This document shows positions 35,178-43,562 of a stretch of 64,000 bases of DNA, piece after piece. The translations under genes were made by a program, and so were the position numbers. The stretch comes from Flavobacterium sp. JAS (GTDB lineage: Bacteria; Bacteroidota; Bacteroidia; Flavobacteriales; Flavobacteriaceae): NCBI RefSeq assembly GCF_020991455.1, contig NZ_JAJMOX010000006.1, positions 310,001 through 374,000 of the forward strand. Direction: 5' to 3'. Under the pieces are notes generated by a model. That model saw nothing but the letters and a program-made list of their open reading frames with translations. It ran no database searches and was not told the origin of the DNA. Position 1 is the stretch's first letter. Every line of letters begins with the position of its first letter.

Positions 35178-35482
35178 GATTGTATATGTGTTGATATAAT
35201 GTATAAAATAAGTATAAATATTACTGTAAAGAAAACAGAATTGGGATTAGCAAAGTTAATTGTGAATCCCATTTGTTTTATTCTTTTTGGAGGGAAGAGT
35301 CTTTTATCTTCAGGATTGTAATAAAAAATTCCCCAAATCCAATTGTTTGGATCGTTATGCCATTTATTTTTGGTTTCTTCTGAGGGTTCGTTGTTTCTTA
35401 TGTTTACTTTTATTAAAATGTTAATTATGAATAGAATTATAGGAAATAAGCTAAAAATACTGCGACGAGCTAAAAACTTGTC
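35174..35482 (-). CDS. DUF5808-like protein without a canonical start codon
   Basis: A minus-strand frame, open from 35482 to the stop at 35174, encodes a convincing domain: EETKNKWHNDPNNWIWGIFY, NPEDKRLFPPKR and MGFTINFANPNS, followed by one membrane helix (VFFTVIFILILYII). The stop overlaps the DUF2007 start (ATGA), the mark of an intact operon. Yet no ATG, GTG or TTG lies in frame upstream of the domain, and the 5' part overlaps the start of the divergent XRE gene. Either a rare initiator (ATT/ATA) is used, or the 5' end was lost or frameshifted. The domain itself spans about 35174-35410. Confidence 0.6.
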   Translation of the reverse strand, partial: DKFLARRSIFSLFPIILFIINILIKVNIRNNEPSEETKNKWHNDPNNWIWGIFYYNPEDKRLFPPKRIKQMGFTINFANPNSVFFTVIFILILYIISTHIQS

Positions 35483-35765
35483 TCAGGAAGAAGTTGCAGA
35501 TTTTTTAGAAATATCTCAATCTTCGTATGCGCGAATGGAACGAGGGGAAAGTACTTCGTGGGCAAATCATTTTAATAAAATTTGTGAGGTTTTTGAAATA
35601 ACTCCAGAAGACTTAGTAAAAAAAGAAACTGAAGCTTTGATAGACGAAGAATCCTTAGATGAAATAGGAATGTTTAATGTATACAGAAGAACAATAAAAC
35701 AATATGAGTTGCAAATCGAAGACCTAAAGACAATTATTAGACATTTAAATACAGGTAAAAACTAA
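35427..35765 (+). CDS. XRE-family helix-turn-helix regulator
   Basis: 112 aa from ATG 35427; ATG 35418 is an alternative. The HTH_3 domain covers residues 1-70: IGNKLKILRRAKNLSQEEVA, DFLEISQSSYARMERGES and FNKICEVFEITPEDLV. A C-terminal coiled segment (YRRTIKQYELQIEDLKTII) could mediate dimerisation. There is no toxin partner or phage gene next to it. It is divergent from, and partly overlapping, the DUF5808 frame, and is followed by a strong terminator. Confidence 0.85.
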   Translation: MNRIIGNKLKILRRAKNLSQEEVADFLEISQSSYARMERGESTSWANHFNKICEVFEITPEDLVKKETEALIDEESLDEIGMFNVYRRTIKQYELQIEDLKTIIRHLNTGKN

Positions 35766-35797
35766 AAAAGGCTTCACAAATCTGTGAAGCCTTTTTA
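35765..35797 (+). terminator. intrinsic terminator of the XRE gene
   Basis: Stem GGCTTCACA/TGTGAAGCC (35770-35778 with 35783-35791) with flanking A and T runs. Confidence 0.9.
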
Positions 35798-35987
35798 GGA
35801 ATGCAAAAAGCACTTAATGATTATATTTTTTAATTGTTACGTTTTTGAATGTTCTTTTTATTTAAAAAATAAAAATGTATACTTGTTGTCAATTTAACCA
35901 CAAGTTAAGATGGAATATTTTCGACAGTCAATTGAGAATATTTTTGATCTAAGAATTTACTAAACCATAATTTAAATGATTACTAAA

Positions 35988-38411
35988 ATGAAGAAAAACT
36001 ATTTTTTACTTTTTTTATTGCTTCTGGCTTCCTTGTCAGGAAAAACACAAAATGTATGGAAGAATGTTCAGATAGGTGGAGGGGGTTTTGTATCTGGAAT
36101 TATTACCAGTAAAAATGATGCAGATTTAAAATATGCCAGAACTGATGTTGGCGGTGCTTACAGATGGGATGCTGCGAATAAAAAATGGATCTCTTTGCTG
36201 GATTGGCTAAGTATAGATCAGGTTGGTTATTTTGGCGTTGAATCATTGGCAATAGATCCACAAAATAATAATGTGGTCTACTTATTGGTTGGAACCAGTT
36301 ATTTTAATAATGGAAAAACGGCTATTTTAAAATCCACAAATAAAGGAAATACATTTACTGAAATTGAAGTGACTTCTAAATTTAAAGCACACGGTAATGG
36401 TATGGGGCGTTCGAATGGTGAACGTTTAGCTGTTGATCCAAATAATTCGAATATTATTTATTGTGGAACCAGAAACAATGGTATTTTTCAAAGTATTGAT
36501 GCCGGTTTGACTTGGAATAAATTGTCAGGTTTTCCTGTTACGACAACTTCAAATGCAAATGGGGTATGTTTTGTTGTTTTGGATCCGGCTTCGGTTTCAG
36601 GAGGTAAAACACAAACTATTTATGCCGGGGTTTCACAAGTTGGAGCCTCTAATCTATACAAAAGTCTTGATGGCGGAATTAGCTGGAATGCTGTTTCAGG
36701 AGCCACAACATCTTATATGCCGCAGCGTGCTGTTTTAGATTCAAATCGATCTTTATTGATTACTTATGCCGACCTGGAAGGACCATGGAACGGAACCCAG
36801 GGAAAAATATCAAAATTAAGCAGTACAGGAATTTTTACAGACATTACGCCGGCTGGTATTACAAGGCCGTTTGGAGGTATTGATGTTGATCCGGTAAATC
36901 CACAACGATTAATCGCTTCAACGACAAACACATGGTCGTTCCAATATACTACTCCTGGAGGAACAGCTGTATATGGGGATCATTTTTATGTAAGTACAGA
37001 TGGAGGAACTAATTGGAGAGATTTAGTTGGTAATTCCGGATTTTTTTTTGAAACTAATGGCTGTACATGGGTTAGCGGTCAGTCAATACACTGGGCAACA
37101 GATTTTAAATTTAACCCGGCAAATACGGCTCAGGCAAGTATTGTTTCAGGAAACGGACTTTTTACTTGCGATGATATTAATGCAGTTAAAACTACCTGGA
37201 AATTTGATGCAATCGGTATTGAAGAATCAGTTCCTTTAGATTTAATAAGTATACCATCTGGTCCGTTAATGAGTGTAATTGGTGATTTTGACGGATTTAA
37301 ACATACAGATGTAACTGTTTTTGCTCCACAACATGCTCCGACTATGGGTACTTCAACTTCTATTTCGTATGCTGCAGGAAACACAAATAAAATTGTGAGG
37401 TTAGGGGAGTTCATGTATTATTCTGGAAATCAAGGTGCAACATGGACCAAAACTACAGCGGCCTTAATGGGACAAAAAGGAAGGGCAGCCTTGTCTTATG
37501 ATGGTAATACCATTTTGCATTGTCCCGCCGGTTCAACAAGTACATATCGTTCTGTTGATAACGGAACTACATGGACAACCTGTAAAGGTATAAGTGTTAG
37601 TGATGCAATCCCGGTTTCTGATCAGGTAACCAATAATAAGTTTTATGTTTATGATCAATCAACAGGATTAATGATGATTAGTACTGATGGAGGGGTTAAT
37701 TTTGCTTCTGCAGGTAATGCCGGTTCAGGAGGTTCACAATTAATTCGAACTGTTCCGGGTAATGCAGGACACATCTGGATTGCAATGAGTGGCGGCGGTT
37801 TAAAACGTTCAATTGATGGTGGTCTCACTTTTGTTGTTCCTTCAGTAAATGTAACAGCTGCGTCAGCTGTAGGGATTGGTAAAGCAGCTCCTGGAAAAAC
37901 ATATCCTTCTATATATATTTGGGGAACAGTAAATGGAGTTACGGGTGTGTTTCGTTCTATTGATGAAGGCATTACATGGCTTCGTGTAAATGATGATGCG
38001 TATGAGTTTGGCGGAACAGGAAATGGTAATTTTGTAATTGGTGATATGAATACTTTTGGCAGGGTTTATATGAGTACCGTAGGAAGAGGAATTGTTTACA
38101 CCGACAAAGATGCAAATCTTGGGATTTCTGATAACGAATTTAAAAATGATACTCAGATATTCTCTGTAAAAGCGCATCCTAATCCAATGAAAGATTATGT
38201 GGTATTAGAACTGCCTGATTATATAAACGGAACTCTGGTTAATATTCAGGTTTATGATTTATTAGGGAAATTGATAAAGCAAGATATGTATACAGTTTCA
38301 AATAATACTGTGACATTGTTCTCTGATGATTTATCAAATCAACATGGTGTATTATTGGTAAAAGTAAAAACCAGCAACGGAAAATCAGGTATTGTAAAAA
38401 TTATAAAATAA
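35988..38411 (+). CDS. GH74-family xyloglucanase, T9SS-secreted
   Basis: 807 aa from ATG 35988 (MKKNYFLLFLLLLASLSGKT). The body is a tandem seven-bladed propeller of the GH74 endo-xyloglucanase type: GGGGFVSGIITSKNDADLKY, ARTDVGGAYRWD (Asp53 fits the conserved catalytic Asp), GYFGVESLAIDP, SNGERLAVDPNNSNIIYCGT, and repeated BNR-like SxDGGxxW motifs. The C-terminal 75 residues form a T9SS sorting domain (KAHPNPMKDYVVLELPDYIN). It would cleave the beta-1,4-glucan backbone of xyloglucan outside the cell, which suggests plant polymers in the habitat. No SusCD pair or other glycosidase adjoins it. Confidence 0.88.
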   Translation: MKKNYFLLFLLLLASLSGKTQNVWKNVQIGGGGFVSGIITSKNDADLKYARTDVGGAYRWDAANKKWISLLDWLSIDQVGYFGVESLAIDPQNNNVVYLLVGTSYFNNGKTAILKSTNKGNTFTEIEVTSKFKAHGNGMGRSNGERLAVDPNNSNIIYCGTRNNGIFQSIDAGLTWNKLSGFPVTTTSNANGVCFVVLDPASVSGGKTQTIYAGVSQVGASNLYKSLDGGISWNAVSGATTSYMPQRAVLDSNRSLLITYADLEGPWNGTQGKISKLSSTGIFTDITPAGITRPFGGIDVDPVNPQRLIASTTNTWSFQYTTPGGTAVYGDHFYVSTDGGTNWRDLVGNSGFFFETNGCTWVSGQSIHWATDFKFNPANTAQASIVSGNGLFTCDDINAVKTTWKFDAIGIEESVPLDLISIPSGPLMSVIGDFDGFKHTDVTVFAPQHAPTMGTSTSISYAAGNTNKIVRLGEFMYYSGNQGATWTKTTAALMGQKGRAALSYDGNTILHCPAGSTSTYRSVDNGTTWTTCKGISVSDAIPVSDQVTNNKFYVYDQSTGLMMISTDGGVNFASAGNAGSGGSQLIRTVPGNAGHIWIAMSGGGLKRSIDGGLTFVVPSVNVTAASAVGIGKAAPGKTYPSIYIWGTVNGVTGVFRSIDEGITWLRVNDDAYEFGGTGNGNFVIGDMNTFGRVYMSTVGRGIVYTDKDANLGISDNEFKNDTQIFSVKAHPNPMKDYVVLELPDYINGTLVNIQVYDLLGKLIKQDMYTVSNNTVTLFSDDLSNQHGVLLVKVKTSNGKSGIVKIIK

Positions 38412-38442
38412 AAATACCTTTTTTGAATTGGTTGATTAAAAA

Positions 38443-38478
38443 AATAAAGGCCTCACTTTTTGGTGAGACCTTTATTTC
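38443..38478 (+). terminator. terminator of the xyloglucanase gene
   Basis: Stem AATAAAGG-C-CTCAC / GTGAG-A-CCTTTATT (38443-38456 with 38463-38476), one mismatch. It sits between convergent genes and may serve both. Confidence 0.75.
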
Positions 38479-38512
38479 TTATGCTGAATTTAATAATATA
38501 ACCTGTCTAAAG

Positions 38513-39772
38513 CTAATTGATCTCTTTAGTTACAATTTGCATTGTTTCTCTACTCACTTGTTTTAGTAGAACTTCTTTGTTTTCTTCAACCGTTTGAGCG
38601 GCTTGTTCAGTAAAGTGACGAATGGTGTATAAAGTTACATTTTCGCTATAATCTACTTTGAATTTTTTCGAAAGTATCGCATTCAATTCGCTGAAATTCT
38701 CAAATTTATCTTCAACACAAACAGAAAAACTAATAGCAGAATTCTGAATTAAGTTAACTTTGATTTTGAATTCATGAAATAAAGCAAAAATCTCACTGAT
38801 GTTTTCTTCCATTATAAAAGAGAAATCAATTGATGAAAGCGAAATCAAAAGTTGATTTCTTTTTACGATAAAACAAGGATATTGTGGTTCTAAATCAACA
38901 CCTTTAGAAACACAAGTTCCTTTTAATAATGGATTGATAAAAGATTTTACATATAACGGAATTTCTTTTTTCTGTAACGGCTGTAATGTTTTTGGGTGAA
39001 TAACCGTTGCACCATAAAAAGCTAATTCGATTGCTTCACGATACGAGATTTGGTTTAACAAACTTGCATTTTCAAAATAACGGGGATCGGCATTCATAAC
39101 TCCAGGAACGTCTTTCCAGATTGTAACACTTTCGGCATTTAAGCAATAAGCAAAAATTCCCGCAGTATAATCAGAACCTTCACGGCCAAGAGTTGTTGTA
39201 AAGTTGTTTTCGTCGGCACCTAAAAATCCCTGAGTGATGTTTAATATTTTGCGTTTTACATTTTTACTGATCAGTTGTTGCGTAGTTTCCCAGTCAACTT
39301 CAGCATCTCTGTAATTTGCGTTTGTTTTAATGAAATTACGAACGTCCAGCCATTGCGTTTGGATTCCCATAAAATTCATGAAATGACTTAGAATAGTAGT
39401 CGAAATTAATTCTCCAAAACTCACAATCTGATCGTAAACAAAATTGTAATTAGGAGATTTATTATGTGCCAAAAAGTATTCTAACTCTGAAAATTGAGCA
39501 TTTACAGCAGTAAAAACGGCATGTTTTTCATCTTCAAATAAATCTAATAAGATTTGATTGTGATATTTTTTTATTTCTTGTACAGAAGAATTTAACTCTG
39601 CCGATTTATCAAAATAATTCTTGATAACAACCTCAAGAGCATTTGTAGTTTTTCCCATAGCCGAAACTACCAAAATTACATCTTCGTAACCTACTTTTTG
39701 TAAAACGTCATATACGTTTTTAATTCCATCGGCATCTTTTACAGATGCTCCACCAAATTTAAATACTCTCAT
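38513..39772 (-). CDS. lysC: aspartate kinase
   Basis: 419 aa, monofunctional. It phosphorylates aspartate, the first step to Lys, Met, Thr and diaminopimelate. Signatures: MRVFKFGGASVKDADGIKNV (nucleotide loop), VILVVSAMGKTTNALEVV, TTLGREGSDYTAGIFAYCLN and TIWKDVPGVMNADPRYF, followed by ATVIHPKTLQPL. The C-terminal 120 residues form a regulatory ACT-like pair (LLISLSSIDFSFIMEENISE), so feedback inhibition by an amino acid is likely. It is a single gene, flanked by repeat elements on its 5' side. Confidence 0.93.
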   Translation of the reverse strand: MRVFKFGGASVKDADGIKNVYDVLQKVGYEDVILVVSAMGKTTNALEVVIKNYFDKSAELNSSVQEIKKYHNQILLDLFEDEKHAVFTAVNAQFSELEYFLAHNKSPNYNFVYDQIVSFGELISTTILSHFMNFMGIQTQWLDVRNFIKTNANYRDAEVDWETTQQLISKNVKRKILNITQGFLGADENNFTTTLGREGSDYTAGIFAYCLNAESVTIWKDVPGVMNADPRYFENASLLNQISYREAIELAFYGATVIHPKTLQPLQKKEIPLYVKSFINPLLKGTCVSKGVDLEPQYPCFIVKRNQLLISLSSIDFSFIMEENISEIFALFHEFKIKVNLIQNSAISFSVCVEDKFENFSELNAILSKKFKVDYSENVTLYTIRHFTEQAAQTVEENKEVLLKQVSRETMQIVTKEIN

Positions 39773-39845
39773 TTTTAATTTTAGATTTCAGGTTTTAGAT
39801 TTCAGATTCGGGGTTTGAATGAAATCTTATTTTGTTTTATTTTTT

Positions 39846-39930
39846 GCCACGAATTTCACGAATTGGCACGAATTAATTAGTGTAGATTCGTGAAATTCGT
39901 GGCAAACAGACACAGATTTTAAATCATTTT
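39846..39930. repeat. GCCACGAATTTCACG element (copy 2)
   Basis: A 58-bp inverted repeat (39846-39903) plus tail GACACAGATTTTAAATC. It matches the 25607-25687 copy in reverse orientation. It lies between lysC and the acetyltransferase gene, both on the minus strand. Confidence 0.85.
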
Positions 39931-39940
39931 AATTGTAATA

Positions 39941-39958
39941 TCCCGATAGCTATCGGGA
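39941..39958. repeat. 18-bp palindrome TCCCGATAGCTATCGGGA (copy 1)
   Basis: Perfect palindrome, found again base for base at 45556-45573. It has no T-run, so it is not a classical terminator. Confidence 0.85.
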
Positions 39959-39972
39959 GTGGCAAATACTTT

Positions 39973-40461
39973 TTATTTTTTTTCTAAAAACGTATTAATT
40001 CCGCTTTCGTCCATTTGAACAACTCTCCATTCTTCGAGAATCTTTGCACCTGAATTCTCATAGAATTTAACTGCCGGAGTATTCCAATCCAGAACATTCC
40101 AGTCTATTCTTCTAACGTTGTCTCTTTTTCCTTGTTTCATAATCTCAGAATAAAGTGCAGATCCTAATCCGGTACCGCGCATTTTTTCTTTAACTACTAA
40201 ATCTTCAAGGTGTATTGTTTTTCCTTTCCAGGTAGAATAGCGGTAATAATATACAGCCATTCCAACGATTTCTTTTTCTTGTTTATCGTTTTCAATTTCT
40301 GCTACAAAAACATGAAACAATGGTTTTTCGCCAAAACCGTCGCGAACTAAATCTTCCTCAGTTATAACAACTGCATCAGGTTCTTTTTCGAATATTGCCA
40401 GCTCCTGTATTAATCCTAAAACCGATTTCATGTCTTCGGGATTTCCTTTTCTAATATTCAT
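39973..40461 (-). CDS. GNAT-family N-acetyltransferase
   Basis: 162 aa. The acetyl-CoA binding motif A is LEDLVVKEKMRGTGLGSALY (R-x-x-G-x-G present). The C-terminal motif B region is RIDWNVLDWNTPAVKFYENS, a form frequent in diamine/spermidine-type acetyltransferases. The N-terminus IRKGNPEDMKSVLGLIQELA is typical of the family. Substrate is not determined. It is monocistronic. Its 5' region contains the palindrome GTTTGCGCAAAC (40522-40533), a possible regulator site. Confidence 0.88.
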   Translation of the reverse strand: MNIRKGNPEDMKSVLGLIQELAIFEKEPDAVVITEEDLVRDGFGEKPLFHVFVAEIENDKQEKEIVGMAVYYYRYSTWKGKTIHLEDLVVKEKMRGTGLGSALYSEIMKQGKRDNVRRIDWNVLDWNTPAVKFYENSGAKILEEWRVVQMDESGINTFLEKK

Positions 40462-40726
40462 ATTGTTGCAATTTATTTTATAGGTCCTATATAGTATTGC
40501 TTTTTTGTTTTTAAGACGTTTGTTTGCGCAAACGAATCCTTTAGAGCAATTTCATATATTCTTATTATTAATCAGTTATAAGCTAAAAAAGCGTGTTTTT
40601 TGTGTGTACTTTTTGACTTTATTTAGCAAATATACAATAGTAGCAAACTAACAAAATAATTTTTAAATCATTCTCACAAAATAAACGATATTTGTGACTT
40701 AAAAATAAATCTACAACGATATAGTA

Positions 40727-41734
40727 ATGGAAGAACGCAATAAAACACTGGGAGAGTTTATTATTGAGAACCAAAAAGCATTTCAGTATTCGTCGGGAGA
40801 GCTTTCCCGAATTATCAACTCTATACGTTTGGCGGCAAAAGTCGTAAACTATAAAGTAAACAAAGCTGGTTTAGTTGACATCATTGGCGCCGCAGGCGAG
40901 CAAAATGTTCAAGGAGAAGATCAGCAAAAATTAGATGTGTATGCAAACGAAGTATTTATCCAGACGTTAATAAACCGTGAGATTGTCTGTGGAATTGCTT
41001 CAGAAGAAAACGACGATTTTATTACTGTTCAGGGGAGCGACAACAGTCATAATAATAAGTACGTGATCTTAATGGATCCGCTTGACGGATCTTCAAACAT
41101 TGATGTAAATGTTTCTGTGGGAACTATTTTTTCAGTTTTCAGAAGAATTACACCAATTGGAACTCCGGTAACAAGCGAGGATTTTTTACAACCAGGAGTT
41201 AATCAGGTAGCAGCAGGATATGTAATTTATGGAACTTCGACAATGTTGGTTTACACCACAGGTCATGGCGTAAATGGATTTACATTAAACCCGGCTATCG
41301 GAACATTTTATTTATCACATCCGAATATGAAATTTCCGAAAGACGGAAATATATATTCAGTGAATGAAGGAAATTATGTTCACTTTCCGCAAGGAGTAAA
41401 AAACTACATTAAATATTGTCAGCGCGAAGAAGAAGACAGACCTTATACTTCAAGATATATAGGAAGTTTGGTTTCTGATTTTCATCGAAATATGATCAAA
41501 GGCGGAATTTATTTATACCCAACAAGTTCAAAAGCACCAAAAGGGAAATTACGTTTATTATATGAATGTAATCCGATGGCGTTTATTGCGGAACAAGCGG
41601 GAGGAAAAGCGACAGATGGTTTTGGAAGAATTATGGAAATCCTGCCTACTGAATTGCATCAAAGAGTTCCGTTTTTCTGCGGAAGTTATAATATGGTAGA
41701 AAAAGCCGAAGAATTTATGGCAGAAGCTGAGTAG
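40727..41734 (+). CDS. fbp: fructose-1,6-bisphosphatase class I
   Basis: 335 aa. It hydrolyses fructose 1,6-bisphosphate, the committed gluconeogenic step, in the cytoplasm. Conserved features are the N-terminal AMP-site region [10 protein letters not shown], the acidic metal site [22 protein letters not shown], and the C-terminal substrate site [20 protein letters not shown] with [17 protein letters not shown]. Length is standard. It is single, followed by two strong hairpins. Confidence 0.95.
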   Translation: MEERNKTLGEFIIENQKAFQYSSGELSRIINSIRLAAKVVNYKVNKAGLVDIIGAAGEQNVQGEDQQKLDVYANEVFIQTLINREIVCGIASEENDDFITVQGSDNSHNNKYVILMDPLDGSSNIDVNVSVGTIFSVFRRITPIGTPVTSEDFLQPGVNQVAAGYVIYGTSTMLVYTTGHGVNGFTLNPAIGTFYLSHPNMKFPKDGNIYSVNEGNYVHFPQGVKNYIKYCQREEEDRPYTSRYIGSLVSDFHRNMIKGGIYLYPTSSKAPKGKLRLLYECNPMAFIAEQAGGKATDGFGRIMEILPTELHQRVPFFCGSYNMVEKAEEFMAEAE

Positions 41735-41776
41735 TTTTTAATCTTAGTTTTCAGTCTTAGTTTTTAGTTACAGTTC

Positions 41777-41809
41777 AAACCCGACAGGTTTTTAAAACCT
41801 GTCGGGTTT
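41777..41809 (+). terminator. strong hairpin downstream of fbp
   Basis: 16-bp stem (41777-41792 with 41794-41809), GC-rich core CCCGACAGG. Followed by TTTATTTC. Confidence 0.75.
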
Positions 41810-41844
41810 ATTTCTTAACCACGTTTTAGTTTTAATAAGAAACA

Positions 41845-41883
41845 AAAAAAACCGGCAGATTTTAAAAATCAGCCGGTTTTTTA
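41845..41883. terminator. bidirectional terminator between fbp and terB-like gene
   Basis: Stem AAAAAACCGGC (41846-41856) with GCCGGTTTTTT (41872-41882) and an inner GATTTT/AAAATC extension. A- and T-runs on both sides serve the convergent genes. Confidence 0.85.
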
Positions 41884-41930
41884 ATTTTTATATTAAGTTT
41901 AAAGTTTCAGTTCAAAACTGAAAACATATA

Positions 41931-42362
41931 CTATTTATGCATGTGTTGCATTTCATAAACAAAAGTATCACCGTCTACTTTTTTGTCGACTAATGATAAT
42001 GCTTTTGCAATGATATAATTTACGTTACTTGGAGTAAATCCTAAAGCAATACCTAATTTTCTTAACATTACTTCTTGTTGGTCTTCAAGATGGTGATCAA
42101 CATGCACCATTCGGGTTAAATCATATAAACGCTCTAAACGCTGTACATGCAAATAAGGAGGGTTGATAGGATATTTTAAAGGGTCGTTAAGAATTTCTTC
42201 GTATTCAGTTTCTGAAATTTCTAAACGTGCAGCTAATTTGTCCAAGAATTTTTTTTCTTCAGGATGTACTATTCCATCTGCTAATGCTACACGAACAATA
42301 GCTGAAAAGTGACCTTTGTTTCTTTGTTTGAATTCGCTATCAAATAAATCTGAAAATGACAT
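41931..42362 (-). CDS. TerB-family protein
   Basis: 143 aa. The all-helical TerB fold is indicated by FSAIVRVALADGIVHPEEKK (Asp/Glu metal-site region) and MVHVDHHLEDQQEVMLRKLG IALGF in the second half. TerB proteins were named for tellurite resistance but mostly act as adaptors at membranes; the role here is unknown. There is no ter operon around it, so tellurite resistance should not be assumed. Confidence 0.85.
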   Translation of the reverse strand: MSFSDLFDSEFKQRNKGHFSAIVRVALADGIVHPEEKKFLDKLAARLEISETEYEEILNDPLKYPINPPYLHVQRLERLYDLTRMVHVDHHLEDQQEVMLRKLGIALGFTPSNVNYIIAKALSLVDKKVDGDTFVYEMQHMHK

Positions 42363-42531
42363 AATTATGGTTTTTTTTATCCAACAAAGATAAATCTTAT
42401 TTTAATTTAACATTTTAAATTTCTCATAAAATTTAACTTATTTTTATTCGTTGTTTAAATAGTGGACTTTATTAATTTTTCAAAATAAATCGTAAGTTTA
42501 CAACCCCTAATCAATTAATATTATTGCCCCT

Positions 42532-43125
42532 ATGTCAGATTTTTGGATTTATTTTCAAATAGGATTGAAGCATGTTCTGGATATTCACGCTTACGATCAC
42601 GTTCTTTTTTTAATAGCATTAACAGTTCCTTATTTATTTAAGGATTGGAAACGTATTTTGCTTTTGGTCTCTGTTTTTACAGTGGGTCACACCTTAGCCT
42701 TATTGCTTTCTGTTTATGGGATTGTTGCCATAAAAGTAAATATTGTAGAGTTTTTAATTCCGATTACGATTTTAGTAACAGCCTTTTTTCATCTTCTTAC
42801 AGCGGGGAAAACCTCGAAGAATGATGGTGTGAATCTGATCTTTTTTGTAACCTTGTTTTTCGGGATTATACACGGACTTGGATTCTCAAATTATTTTAAG
42901 ACTATTTTGGGAGGGTCACCAAGCTCAAAATTACTACCTTTAGGAGAATTTGCACTAGGTATCGAAGCTGCGCAATTAGTTGTAGTTTTTGTGGTCTTAG
43001 TTATATCATATATTGTACAAACGATCTTTCGTTTTTCAAAACGCGACTGGGCGCTTGTAATGTCGGCTTTTATCATTGGAGTTGTGATTCCGATGATTAT
43101 TGAAAGCCCAATTTGGAACAGATAA
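42532..43125 (+). CDS. HupE/UreJ-family membrane protein
   Basis: 197 aa with about six membrane helices. The family signature includes GLKHVLDIHAYDHVLFLIAL, VFTVGHTLALLLSVYG and FFGIIHGLGFSNYFK, with membrane His residues expected to bind a metal such as nickel or cobalt. HupE proteins are thought to import nickel; the Bacteroidota version has unknown specificity. It is the first gene of a tight cluster, 5 nt before the dCMP deaminase gene, and has a -7-like TAAGTTTA at 42493-42500. Confidence 0.85.
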   Translation: MSDFWIYFQIGLKHVLDIHAYDHVLFLIALTVPYLFKDWKRILLLVSVFTVGHTLALLLSVYGIVAIKVNIVEFLIPITILVTAFFHLLTAGKTSKNDGVNLIFFVTLFFGIIHGLGFSNYFKTILGGSPSSKLLPLGEFALGIEAAQLVVVFVVLVISYIVQTIFRFSKRDWALVMSAFIIGVVIPMIIESPIWNR

Positions 43126-43130
43126 ATTAA

Positions 43131-43562
43131 ATGAAGCTAAAGAAATTAAATAAATACGATAAAGCGTATTTGCGTATTGCAAAAGAGTGGGGTTTACTCT
43201 CGTATTGCAAGCGAAAACAAGTTGGAGCAATTATCGTAAAAGATAGAATGATTATTTCTGATGGATATAACGGCACACCATCCGGATTTGAAAATTGCTG
43301 TGAAGACGAAGACGGATTAACGCGTTGGGATGTTTTGCATGCTGAAGCAAATGCGATTTTAAAGGTTGCCCGATCAACTCAGTCCTGCGAAGGAGCAACG
43401 TTATATATTACGCTTTCGCCTTGCAAGGAATGCAGTAAATTGATTCATCAATCCGGAATAAAAAGAGTGGTATATCATAACGGATATCGTGATGATTCCG
43501 GGATTCAGTTTTTATTAAAAGCCGGTGTTGAGGTTGAACATATTCCTGTTTTAGAAGAGTAG
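43131..43562 (+). CDS. deoxycytidylate (dCMP) deaminase-family enzyme
   Basis: 143 aa. The cytidine-deaminase-like zinc site is complete: His70 and catalytic Glu72 in HAEANAI, Cys98 and Cys101 in SPCKECSKLI. The N-terminal AYLRIAKEWGLLSYCKRKQV GAIIVKD and YNGTPSGFENCCEDEDGLTR are characteristic of dCMP deaminases, which make dUMP for thymidylate synthesis. The start follows hupE by 5 nt, and the S41 protease start codon directly abuts its stop. Confidence 0.9.
   Translation: MKLKKLNKYDKAYLRIAKEWGLLSYCKRKQVGAIIVKDRMIISDGYNGTPSGFENCCEDEDGLTRWDVLHAEANAILKVARSTQSCEGATLYITLSPCKECSKLIHQSGIKRVVYHNGYRDDSGIQFLLKAGVEVEHIPVLEE

Noticed and set aside
41931..42362. Tellurite resistance from the TerB-like gene
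   Set aside because: No terZACDE genes in the window; TerB domains occur in many unrelated contexts.
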